Under the pieces are notes generated by a model that had not been told where the DNA came from, ran no database searches, and worked only from the letters and a program-made list of their open reading frames with translations. Of a DNA stretch of 64,000 nt, positions 44,611-52,616 are shown piece by piece; within the stretch, counting starts at the first letter, position 1; each line of letters begins with the position of its first letter. Source of the DNA: Burkholderiales bacterium (GTDB lineage Bacteria > Pseudomonadota > Gammaproteobacteria > Burkholderiales > Burkholderiaceae). The DNA lies in contig JAMFSK010000156.1 of NCBI GenBank assembly GCA_026225235.1, positions 18,318 through 82,317 of the forward strand. The letters are read 5' to 3'. The position numbers were made by a program, and so were the translations under genes.

Positions 44611-45810
44611 ATGAGCAAACAACTGCAAGACGCCTATATCGTCGCGGCCAGCCGCACGCCGATCGGCAAGGCGCCGCGCGGCGTATTCCGCAATACGCGC
44701 CCCGACGACCTGCTGGTTCACGCGATCCGCTCCGCACTCGCCCAGGTGCCGGGCCTTGACCCGTCGCTGATCGAAGACGCGATCATTGGCTGCGCGATCC
44801 CCGAAGGCGAGCAGGGTCTCAACATCGCCCGTCTCGGCGCGCTGTTGTCCGGTCTGCCGAACACCGTCGGCGGCGTCACCGTCAACCGCTTCTGCGCATC
44901 GGGCGTGACCGCCCTCGCGATGGCCGCCGATCGCATTCGTGTCGGTGAATCCGACGTGATGATCGCCGGTGGCGTCGAGTCGATGAGCATGGTGCCGATG
45001 ATGGGCAACAAGCCCTCGATGTCGCCGCATATCTTCGAGCGCGACGAGAACATCGGCATCGCCTACGGCATGGGCTTGACCGCCGAACGCGTCGCCGAAC
45101 AGTGGAAGATCAGCCGCGACGCCCAGGACGCGTTCTCCTACGAATCGCACCAGAAGGCCCTCAAGGCCCAGCAGGATGGCGAGTTCAATGACGAGATCGC
45201 CCCATTCACCGTCGTCGAGCGCTCCCCCGACCTGTCGAGCGGCGAAGTGAAAATCCGCGAACGCGAGATCAAGCTCGACGAAGGCCCGCGTGCCGACACG
45301 TCGATCGAGGGCCTTGCTAAGCTACGCACCGTGTTCGCCAACAAAGGATCGGTGACGGCCGGCAACAGCTCACAGACCTCCGATGGCTCGGGCGCGTTGA
45401 TCGTCGTTTCCGAAAAGATCCTCAAGCAATTCAACCTCACGCCGCTCGCACGATTCGTCAGTTTCGCGGTGCGCGGCGTACCGCCGGAGATCATGGGCAT
45501 TGGTCCGAAAGAAGCAATCCCTGCCGCGTTGAAGGCCGCGGGTCTCAAGCAAGACGATATCGACTGGATCGAACTCAACGAGGCGTTTGCGGCCCAGTCG
45601 CTCGCCGTGATTCAGGACCTCGGCCTCGATCGCTCGAAGGTCAACCGGATGGGCGGCGCCATTGCACTTGGCCACCCACTGGGCGCCACCGGCGCGATCC
45701 GTGCCGCGACTGTCGTCCACGCCCTGCGCCGCCATAACCTGAAGTACGGCATGGTGACCATGTGCGTCGGTACCGGCATGGGCGCGGCGGGCATCATCGA
45801 ACGCGTCTGA
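44611..45810 (+). CDS. fadA: Acetyl-CoA acyltransferase (thiolase, FadA-like)
   Basis: Thiolase of 399 residues. The nucleophile is Cys95 in VNRFCASGVTALAMA; the second cysteine region is CVGTGMGAAG at the C terminus, and the histidine motif is GHPLGATGAIRA. It cleaves 3-ketoacyl-CoA with CoA to give acetyl-CoA and a shortened acyl-CoA. ATG 44611 follows GGAGCACG, 19 bases after the fadB stop. A perfect 11-bp hairpin lies downstream at 45917-45944. Confidence 0.95.
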   Translation: MSKQLQDAYIVAASRTPIGKAPRGVFRNTRPDDLLVHAIRSALAQVPGLDPSLIEDAIIGCAIPEGEQGLNIARLGALLSGLPNTVGGVTVNRFCASGVTALAMAADRIRVGESDVMIAGGVESMSMVPMMGNKPSMSPHIFERDENIGIAYGMGLTAERVAEQWKISRDAQDAFSYESHQKALKAQQDGEFNDEIAPFTVVERSPDLSSGEVKIREREIKLDEGPRADTSIEGLAKLRTVFANKGSVTAGNSSQTSDGSGALIVVSEKILKQFNLTPLARFVSFAVRGVPPEIMGIGPKEAIPAALKAAGLKQDDIDWIELNEAFAAQSLAVIQDLGLDRSKVNRMGGAIALGHPLGATGAIRAATVVHALRRHNLKYGMVTMCVGTGMGAAGIIERV

Positions 45811-45916
45811 GCAACGAGCAACGAGCAACGAGGAGAAGCGGGGCGACTGAGGGACCGGACGACGCACCGGGTGGCAGACCCCACCGCCCCAAAAGAAGAG
45901 AGCCCCAGGCTCCGAT

Positions 45917-45944
45917 GAACGGCCTGCCAGTGCGCAGGCCGTTC
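45917..45944 (+). terminator. Strong hairpin downstream of fadA
   Basis: GAACGGCCTGC (45917-45927) and GCAGGCCGTTC (45934-45944) are perfect complements with a 6-base loop. There is no T tract, but it sits about 60 bases before the enoyl-CoA hydratase start and may limit read-through. Confidence 0.5.
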
Positions 45945-46005
45945 ACTTCAGACCGCTTACAGCACACCGACTATCGCGCAGTGAAACGGAGTCAAGGAGA
46001 GGGAT

Positions 46006-46794
46006 ATGGAGACGAAAGTGGAGAGCAGCACCGACATCATCGTTAGCCGCGATGGCCATGTGCTGAGCATTGCGTTCAATCGCGTCACGAAGAAGAACGC
46101 CATCACCGTGGCGATGTACCAGGCCATGGCCGATGGCCTGGCCGAAGCGGCCGCCGACCCTGCCGTGCGCGCCATCCTGATCCGGGGCGACGAGAGCGTG
46201 TTTTGCGCCGGCAACGACCTCGCCGATTTCATGAAGAACCCGCCGCGCGGCTCAGACGCCCCGGTATTCCAGTTTCTGCACGGTCTGGCCAATGCGGCCA
46301 AGCCGATCGTCGCCGCCGTGGCAGGCGCCGCAGTCGGCATCGGCACCACCATGCTGCTGCACTGCGACCTCGTCTACGCCGGCGCCAACGCCCGCTTCTC
46401 GCTGCCCTTCACCCAACTCGGCCTGTGCCCCGAAGCCGCCTCCAGCATTCTGCTACCCCAGCTTGCCGGCTACCAGCGCGCTGCCGAGAAACTGCTGCTC
46501 GGCGAACCCTTCGACGCAGAAGAAGCCCATAACCTTGGCCTCGTCACGCGCGTGCTGCCCACCGAGGCCTTGAACGATTTCGCCCTGACCCAGGCCAAGC
46601 GACTGGCCGCCCTGCCGCCGTCTTCACTGCGCGTGACCAAGGGCCTCATGAAAGACGCGAACCGCAACGCCGTCCTTCAGCGCATCGCCGAAGAGGGCGC
46701 CCAGTTCGGCAAGATGCTGATCGCCCCCGAAGCCCGCGAAGCCCTGACCGCCTTCATGGAAAAACGGCCCGCCGACTTCTCCAAGTTCGACTGA
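46006..46794 (+). CDS. Enoyl-CoA hydratase/isomerase family protein
   Basis: Crotonase-fold enzyme, 262 residues. The oxyanion-hole loop is VFCAGNDLADFM and the second glycine motif is AAVGIGTTMLLHCDLVYA; FSLPFTQLGLCPEAASS is the conserved active-site region. In place of the two catalytic glutamates, one glutamate is kept in LCPEAA; this resembles 1,2-isomerase-like members, so hydratase or isomerase cannot be told apart. AAGGAGAGG lies four bases before ATG 46006. It is next to but separate from the fadB-fadA operon. Confidence 0.9.
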   Translation: METKVESSTDIIVSRDGHVLSIAFNRVTKKNAITVAMYQAMADGLAEAAADPAVRAILIRGDESVFCAGNDLADFMKNPPRGSDAPVFQFLHGLANAAKPIVAAVAGAAVGIGTTMLLHCDLVYAGANARFSLPFTQLGLCPEAASSILLPQLAGYQRAAEKLLLGEPFDAEEAHNLGLVTRVLPTEALNDFALTQAKRLAALPPSSLRVTKGLMKDANRNAVLQRIAEEGAQFGKMLIAPEAREALTAFMEKRPADFSKFD

Positions 46795-46910
46795 GCCACC
46801 GTGCCCACCCGATCGGCGCCGATTCGCAAAGCGCCGACCGGACCCGAGCCTTCGAAAAGCCCGATCAAACCGGCGCGTATCGGATCAGCGTAATCGCTGG
46901 GTCAGATCGG

Positions 46911-46987
46911 CTAGGGCCCGACCAGGCTAGGCTTTGACTAGGGCTCGACGAGGCTCTGGTGACTAGAGCGCGACCAGGCTATGGTGA
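46911..46987. repeat. Degenerate 25-27 bp tandem repeat (3 copies)
   Basis: Three units start CTAGGGCCCGACCAGG (46911), CTAGGGCTCGACGAGG (46938) and CTAGAGCGCGACCAGG (46963), each followed by a CT-rich tail ending TGA. They lie between the enoyl-CoA hydratase and fdhD genes, non-coding. Confidence 0.75.
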
Positions 46988-47005
46988 CCAAGGCGATCAG
47001 AGCGA

Positions 47006-47818
47006 TCAGAGTGGCGCGTACTCGACAAATCCGTCGCCGCGGCAAAAAGCGACCAGTCGAATACCTGCTTGCTTGGCGATATTGATCGCCAGCGACGTCG
47101 GTGCCGAGATCGTTGCGATCATCGGCACATCGACCCGCGCCGCCTTGCGAATCAATTCATAACTCGCGCGGCTCGACAGAAAGACAAAACCCTCGCGCGT
47201 CGATTGCCGCGCAAACGCCAGCTTGCCGATCAGCTTATCGAGCGCGTTGTGACGCCCGACATCCTCGCAGACATAAAGAATTTCACCCGCTGCGTTACAC
47301 CACGCCGCCGCATGAACGCCGCCCGTGCGCTTCTGCAAGACCTGATGCGCCGGCAGTGCCGCCGCCGCCCGCGCCACCGCATCCGGCGCAAGCCCCGCGA
47401 GAAACGTCCCCGTCTCGATCGGCTCCGCTTCGAGATCGAGCAACTCAATACTTTCAATCCCGCAGACCCCGCACCCCGAGCGCCCCGCCAAACTGCGCCG
47501 CTTCACCTTAAGCTCCGAGAACGCCTGCTGCACCAGCGTAATCTGCACCTCCGCACTGTCTGCATGCCATTCCACCTCGAGCTCCACCACATCACTGCGG
47601 CGCTCGACAAGCCCCTCCGTTAACGCGAACCCGAGTGCAAACGCCTCGAGATCCGCCGGCGTACACATCATCACCGCGTGCGAAATCCCATTGCAGACAA
47701 TCGCCACCGGCCACTCCTGCGCCACCTGGTCCATCGCAGACGAATGCTGGTCACCGCGATGCCTGACCACCGGCACCTGCGCCGTCGTATGCGATTCCGT
47801 CTCGATCAGTTCACTCAT
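47006..47818 (-). CDS. fdhD: Formate dehydrogenase accessory sulfurtransferase FdhD
   Basis: Sulfur carrier needed to sulfurate the molybdenum cofactor of formate dehydrogenases, 270 residues. The paired cysteines are Cys116 and Cys119 in SGCGVCGIES; other landmarks are FALGFALTEGL, GGVHAAAW and EDVGRHNALDKLIG, followed by SSRASYELIRKAARVDVPM. The ATG at 47818 is used; a frame open to 48007 is unlike the family. No formate dehydrogenase gene lies in the window. It is divergent from the nitrate-reductase-associated gene. Confidence 0.93.
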   Translation of the reverse strand: MSELIETESHTTAQVPVVRHRGDQHSSAMDQVAQEWPVAIVCNGISHAVMMCTPADLEAFALGFALTEGLVERRSDVVELEVEWHADSAEVQITLVQQAFSELKVKRRSLAGRSGCGVCGIESIELLDLEAEPIETGTFLAGLAPDAVARAAAALPAHQVLQKRTGGVHAAAWCNAAGEILYVCEDVGRHNALDKLIGKLAFARQSTREGFVFLSSRASYELIRKAARVDVPMIATISAPTSLAINIAKQAGIRLVAFCRGDGFVEYAPL

Positions 47819-48087
47819 CCTGCCAATCCCGGTTCGTGTTGCCGCAGCCGACCTGCCGCCGATAGCACCCATGCGATACCTTCTGCTTAGCGCCGCCGAT
47901 GCCATGCATGCGACGTGTGCCGCCTGCCCCCAGCCGAGGACATTAGTGCGATGCCTGCCGTTTGCTGCCGCCGATGCCACCCATACGAGGCCTGCCGCCC
48001 GTGCCACAATAACTCCGCGCGGGCCCGCCGCTGCTTTGCCTGGCCAAGCCCCGATCGGGTGAACGTTCTTTATTCTAGGCGTCGACG

Positions 48088-48558
48088 ATGACTTCTGCTC
48101 CCAAGCCCTATCTGTTCTCCTTCGAAGCAGCCCAGACTGAGCCCCTTGCCTTCATTCCCCTTGGCGTGCGTTTCTACCTCGACCGCTGCGGCGCCCGACT
48201 TTCCCTCGTCCAATGGCAGGCCTTGTCCGAGTCAGACCGAGCCGCCCTCGCGAGTTCCGAACCTGCCGCCGACGATCCCTCGACTCAGAGATACGAGGCC
48301 CTGCTTGAGTCCCTTGCGCGCGAGCACTCGATCGGCCCCATCGAGCGTCAGACTCCGACACCCGTTGATGAAATCGCGCCGCAGGCCGTGCCTGAGACCG
48401 TCATAAGCCAGGCTGCCCAGCACAGCATCGACGGCCCCTCCCAGGCCGCATGGGATCAACTGAGCGTTGCACAGCGATACGCCTTGACCAAACTCGCACG
48501 CAAAGCACGGAGAAGCGAGGACTTTGCTTCCGCGATGCGAGAGTTCGGAATCACGTAA
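48088..48558 (+). CDS. Nitrate reductase-associated protein (Nitr_red_assoc family)
   Basis: A 156-residue protein that fits the nitrate reductase-associated family. Typical features are FSFEAAQTEPLAFIPLGVRF at the start with YLDRCGARLSLVQWQALSE after it, and WDQLSVAQRYALTKLARKAR with the C terminus FASAMREFGIT. Members are found next to nitrate reductase genes in cyanobacteria and some proteobacteria; their function is unknown. No nitrate reductase is in the window. It is divergent from fdhD across a 269-base gap with degenerate GCCGATGCC-type repeats. I see no strong ribosome site. Confidence 0.82.
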   Translation: MTSAPKPYLFSFEAAQTEPLAFIPLGVRFYLDRCGARLSLVQWQALSESDRAALASSEPAADDPSTQRYEALLESLAREHSIGPIERQTPTPVDEIAPQAVPETVISQAAQHSIDGPSQAAWDQLSVAQRYALTKLARKARRSEDFASAMREFGIT

Positions 48559-48722
48559 AGCGAGTGATTCATAAGATGAATGGCGCGCACGTATCGAGGA
48601 AGTGTGAAGCGCCGAGCTAAAGAAGTGGGGAGCGTGTTCCTCGGAACGCGAGCGGCCCCCGTCTGGCCGCGGGCGGGGCGCCAGAACAGCGCATCGAGGC
48701 CGTGGTGCAAGCCGCTCCGACC

Positions 48723-48752
48723 CGACTCCGAGCGACTCCGAGCGACTCCGAG
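48723..48752. repeat. 10-bp tandem repeat (CGACTCCGAG x3)
   Basis: CGACTCCGAG occurs three times exactly, head to tail, preceded by a partial unit. Non-coding. Confidence 0.85.
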
Positions 48753-48918
48753 CGGCCGAAACCGCAATCCCCCGTAAACCCGGAAAAACATACTGAATCC
48801 CCGCATCAAAGGTCCGCCTTTTAACCGGAATTTCCACAAAACTCAGGATTTCCAAAAACCTGCCGTTAGCCGATGAGTGAGCCGTCCATCGGCTTCCTGA
48901 TCAACTACGCCGGCTAAG

Positions 48919-48937
48919 CCCCGCGGCGGGCGCGGGG
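48919..48937 (+). promoter_or_regulatory. Hairpin over the ribosome-binding site of the GGDEF-EAL gene
   Basis: CCCCGCG (48919-48925) and CGCGGGG (48931-48937) pair exactly with a 5-base loop. The right arm contains the only purine-rich ribosome-binding candidate, GGGG, three bases before ATG 48940, so folding should hide it. Confidence 0.6.
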
Positions 48938-48939
48938 AT

Positions 48940-51900
48940 ATGAGTTCCTTTCTTTCAAAACGACTTCTGATCACACTGGCCGTCGTCTGCGCCGCAGTCG
49001 GCGCCAACGGCTTTATTGCCTATACCCAGATCCTCGGCCAGACCGAAGCCGACGCCTGGATGAGCCGCTCCCTCCAGATGAAGCAAGACCTCGAAAACTA
49101 CCTTCGAGGCCTCTATGACGAACGCGCCCTTTACGAAAAGACCGCGTCCGCCCACAGAGGCACCCTGCCTCCCCCCGCCGAACTCCAGCACCAACAAGCC
49201 CAACTCGCCCGCATCCTTGCGCATATGCGCGCCGCAGTCACCGACGACCACGAGCAAGAGCACGCCCTGAACGTCCTCGACGCCACCGTCACCACCTGGC
49301 GCACCGACCTGCAGCGCGCGATCCAGTCCGCCGACGGCCCCCGCGACGAACACCAGCTCGTCGACGACCGCCGCAAACTCAGCGACATCCTCGCCACCCT
49401 GCGCGTGCGCGAAGACCAGGCCCTCGCCGAACGCCTCGCCTTGTCCGCGAGCCGCACCCGCGAAGCCACCATCACTCTGCTGTTCGCCACCCTCGCTGGC
49501 ATCATCCTGCTGATCTATGCCTTCACCCTGCGCGACCGCGCCGCCCGCGAACGCGTGCGCGCCGCCCGTGAAACACGGCAGAGCGATGCCCGCTTTCGCG
49601 AACTGTTCGACGCCCACCCCGTGACCATGTGGATCTACGACGCCAAGAGCTTCGAGATCCTCGCCGCCAACTCGATGGCCGTCCACCAGCTCGGCTACTC
49701 CGAGGCCGAATTTCGACGGATGAACCTCCTCGACTTCCGCCCCGAAAGCGAACAACAACGTCTAACCCGCTTCCTCTCCCGTCACGCCAGCAGCCCCCCC
49801 GACGACGCCCGCACACGTGCCGGCATCTGGCACTACCTGCGCCGCGACGGCTCCCTGTTCAGCGCCGACATCACCTTCTATTCGCTGACCTTCGACGGTC
49901 GTGTCGCCACCGCCGTGCTCGCCGAGGATTTCACCACCCAGCTGACCACCGAAGCCGCGCTGACCCAGTCGAACCAGATGCTCGAGAGCATCATCGACAA
50001 CATCCCCCAGCGCATCTACTGGAAGGATCTCGAGTCTCGCTTTCTCGGCTGTAATTCCGCGTTCGCACACGATGCCGGCCTCGCCTATCCCGAGCAGGTC
50101 ATCGGACGCACCGATGCCGAACTCCCCTGGGAGTGCGATAGCGCCGCCCAGCGCAAACGCGATCTCAGCGTCCTCGAGACGGGCATGCCCCAACTCAACT
50201 ACGAGGACGAAATCGTGGTCGCCGGCCAGCGCCATGCGATCGTCGCGAACGTGCTGCCGCTCAAGGACGCCGACGGCCAGACCATCGGCGTGCTCGGCTC
50301 CTATACCGACGTGACCGATCGCAAGCGCACCGATCAGGCGCTGCGGATCCAGAGCCGTGCCGTCGATGCGAGCGTCAACGCCATCTTGATCACCGCGGTG
50401 GTCGACGGCGAGAACCATATCCAGTATGCGAACCCCGCCTTCCGCCGGATCACAGGCTACGAGCCGCATGAAGTCATCGGCCGCGATTGCCGCCTTCTTC
50501 AGGGCGACGACAATGACCAGGACGGCCTTGTCGCACTGCGTGCCGCGATGAAAGCCAACCGCGAAGTCAGTGCGGTGTTGCGCAACTACCGCAAGGATGG
50601 GGCGCTGTTCTGGAACCAGCTCTACATCGCGCCCGTGCCCGACGCCGATGGCGCGATCACCCACCACGTCGGTGTCATCAACGACGTGACCGAGCTGATT
50701 CGCTACCAGGAGCAACTCGAGTACCAGGCCAACTACGACGCGTTGACTCAGTTGCCCAACCGCAATCTTCTGCGTGACCGCCTGAGCCAGGCTCTGAGCC
50801 GCGCCCAGCGCAATGGGGGCACCGTGGCAGTCGTCTTCCTCGATCTCGACGGTTTCAAGAATGTCAACGACAGCCTGGGTCACAGCGTCGGCGACAAACT
50901 GCTGACCGAAGTCGCTGGACGTCTCGCCGGTTGCGTGCGCGCGAGCGATACGGTGGCGCGTCACGGTGGCGACGAGTTTGTGATCGTCCTCACGGACCCC
51001 GAAGACGAACGCGCACTCACCGCCTGGGCCGACCGCGTGCGGCATGCAATTGGCGAGCCGGTCTGGGTCGACGGCCATGAGTTTTACGTCGGCTGCAGCC
51101 TCGGCGCGAGCGTGTTCCCGCAAGACGGCGACGATGCCGAGACGCTGCTCAAGAAAGCCGATCTCGCGATGTATCGCGCCAAGGACCTGGGTCGTAACGG
51201 CTTCCAATTCTACGAGCCGGAGATGAACGCGAGCGTGGGCACCCGTCTGAATCTGGAGCGCAGACTGCGGCGCGCACTGCGCGACCAGGAATTCCTGCTG
51301 CACTACCAGCCGCAGATCGATATCGCGTCCGGACGGATTGTCGGGCTCGAGGCGCTGGTACGCTGGATGGATCCTGAAGTCGGGCTGATTTCTCCGTCAG
51401 CGTTTATTCCCGTCGCCGAAGAGAGCGGCCTGATCGAAGGAATCGGCGAGTGGGTGCTGCGCGAAGCCTGCAGGCAGAACAAGGCGTGGCAGGATGCGGG
51501 CTTGCCGCCTGCGCGGGTCTCGGTCAACTTGTCGGCACGTCAGTTCCACCGGACCGATATCAAGCAGATCGTGATGTCCGTGCTCGAAGAGACAGGCCTG
51601 GCGCCCGAGTTCCTCGAGATCGAGCTGACCGAGAGCGTCATCATGTCGAACGCAGAAGAAGCCGCCGCGATGCTCAACGACCTTCATCGGCTCGGTATCA
51701 ATCTCGCGATTGACGATTTCGGAACAGGATATTCAAGCCTGTCGTATCTGAAGCGCTTCCCGGTCGATCGATTGAAAATCGACCGCTCGTTCGTCAGCGA
51801 TATCGGCGTGTCGGCCGACGATGAAACCATCATCACGGCGATCATCACGCTTGCGCATTCGCTGAACTTGCAGGTGATCGCGGAGGGCGTTGAAACGAGC

Positions 51901-52035
51901 ACGCAACTCGAGTTCTTGCGCGCACGGGGATGTGACGAAATGCAGGGGTATCACTACAGCAAGCCGGTCGCCAACGATGCGATTCCCGAGTTGCTCGAGG
52001 CCGACGGGATGATCGCCGAAGAAACGATGGCCTGA
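48940..52035 (+). CDS. Membrane PAS/LOV-GGDEF-EAL cyclic-di-GMP signalling protein
   Basis: A 1031-residue protein. Two membrane segments (about 8-28 and 177-197) flank a helical periplasmic sensor region of CHASE-like size. Three PAS-type domains follow, at about 216-330, 345-460 and 470-587. The third is LOV-like: GRDCRLLQG places the photo-reactive Cys517, with flavin-pocket asparagines in LRNY and FWNQ. The GGDEF motif (HGGDEF, 675-680) and the EAL motif (GLEALVRW, about 802-809) are intact, with DDFGTGYSSL later. So both cyclic-di-GMP synthesis and breakdown are possible. The Gln usually found in GVQxD is Ile (GVIND). Confidence 0.92.
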   Translation: MSSFLSKRLLITLAVVCAAVGANGFIAYTQILGQTEADAWMSRSLQMKQDLENYLRGLYDERALYEKTASAHRGTLPPPAELQHQQAQLARILAHMRAAVTDDHEQEHALNVLDATVTTWRTDLQRAIQSADGPRDEHQLVDDRRKLSDILATLRVREDQALAERLALSASRTREATITLLFATLAGIILLIYAFTLRDRAARERVRAARETRQSDARFRELFDAHPVTMWIYDAKSFEILAANSMAVHQLGYSEAEFRRMNLLDFRPESEQQRLTRFLSRHASSPPDDARTRAGIWHYLRRDGSLFSADITFYSLTFDGRVATAVLAEDFTTQLTTEAALTQSNQMLESIIDNIPQRIYWKDLESRFLGCNSAFAHDAGLAYPEQVIGRTDAELPWECDSAAQRKRDLSVLETGMPQLNYEDEIVVAGQRHAIVANVLPLKDADGQTIGVLGSYTDVTDRKRTDQALRIQSRAVDASVNAILITAVVDGENHIQYANPAFRRITGYEPHEVIGRDCRLLQGDDNDQDGLVALRAAMKANREVSAVLRNYRKDGALFWNQLYIAPVPDADGAITHHVGVINDVTELIRYQEQLEYQANYDALTQLPNRNLLRDRLSQALSRAQRNGGTVAVVFLDLDGFKNVNDSLGHSVGDKLLTEVAGRLAGCVRASDTVARHGGDEFVIVLTDPEDERALTAWADRVRHAIGEPVWVDGHEFYVGCSLGASVFPQDGDDAETLLKKADLAMYRAKDLGRNGFQFYEPEMNASVGTRLNLERRLRRALRDQEFLLHYQPQIDIASGRIVGLEALVRWMDPEVGLISPSAFIPVAEESGLIEGIGEWVLREACRQNKAWQDAGLPPARVSVNLSARQFHRTDIKQIVMSVLEETGLAPEFLEIELTESVIMSNAEEAAAMLNDLHRLGINLAIDDFGTGYSSLSYLKRFPVDRLKIDRSFVSDIGVSADDETIITAIITLAHSLNLQVIAEGVETSTQLEFLRARGCDEMQGYHYSKPVANDAIPELLEADGMIAEETMA

Positions 52036-52079
52036 GAGTGAGAGGCTTGCCCAGTGGCAATCGCGCCGGGCCAGGCACC

Positions 52080-52481
52080 CTAGACGAGGGGAGGGAGCTC
52101 GCGCGGGCGGCGGTCGTCGCCAGTAGCGACATAGGTCAGCGTCGCTTCGGTGACCTTGACGACTTCGTCGGTTAGCCGCATGCGCTGCGCAAAGACCTCG
52201 ACATCGACCGTGATCGAGGTCCGTCCCGTCTTGATGATCTTGGCGTAGAAGCTCAGCAAATCACCGACGAACACCGGCTGGCGAAACACAAACGAATTCA
52301 CAGCGATGGTGACAACGCGGCCGTTGGCACGCCGGCTTGCGGGAATCGAACCGGCGATATCCACCTGAGACATGATCCAGCCGCCGAACACATCGCCGTG
52401 GACATTGGAGTCGTGCGGCTGCGGCATAACGCGCAGTGCAGGTTCCTGGTTGGTGGGGAGCTGGTTGGGGAGAACGTCCAT
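52080..52481 (-). CDS. Acyl-CoA thioesterase, YciA-like hotdog protein
   Basis: Hotdog-fold thioesterase, 133 residues. The motif PHDSNVHGDVFGGWIMSQVD, followed by DIAGS, is that of the YciA/BACH group, which cleaves a range of acyl-CoAs in the cytosol. The second part FRQPVFVGDLLSFYAKI and GRTSITVDVEVFAQRM is also typical. It is divergent from the Atm1-type ABC gene at 52617, leaving a 135-base promoter region. YciA proteins are thought to balance the acyl-CoA pool of the membrane. Confidence 0.93.
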   Translation of the reverse strand: MDVLPNQLPTNQEPALRVMPQPHDSNVHGDVFGGWIMSQVDIAGSIPASRRANGRVVTIAVNSFVFRQPVFVGDLLSFYAKIIKTGRTSITVDVEVFAQRMRLTDEVVKVTEATLTYVATGDDRRPRELPPLV

Positions 52482-52616
52482 GCATGCCTTCTTCGTGAAA
52501 ATGCATCGCCGACCCGCAGTTCCTCACGCCTTGGGCGCGCGCGGGCCGCTTCTGCGACAATATCGGTTCCCCGCGATTGTACGGGATACCTTTCCATTCA
52601 GTCCCTACGGCTTGCC

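Larger units (their letters stand above)
48559..48939. other. Intergenic region with simple repeats
   Basis: No gene seen. It holds a 10-bp tandem repeat at 48723-48752 and a hairpin at 48919-48937 overlapping the ribosome-binding area of the next gene. No promoter consensus is apparent. Confidence 0.5.

Noticed and set aside
48723..48752. Possible CRISPR-like array
   Set aside because: The three 10-bp units are directly adjacent with no spacers and no cas genes nearby; it is a simple tandem repeat.
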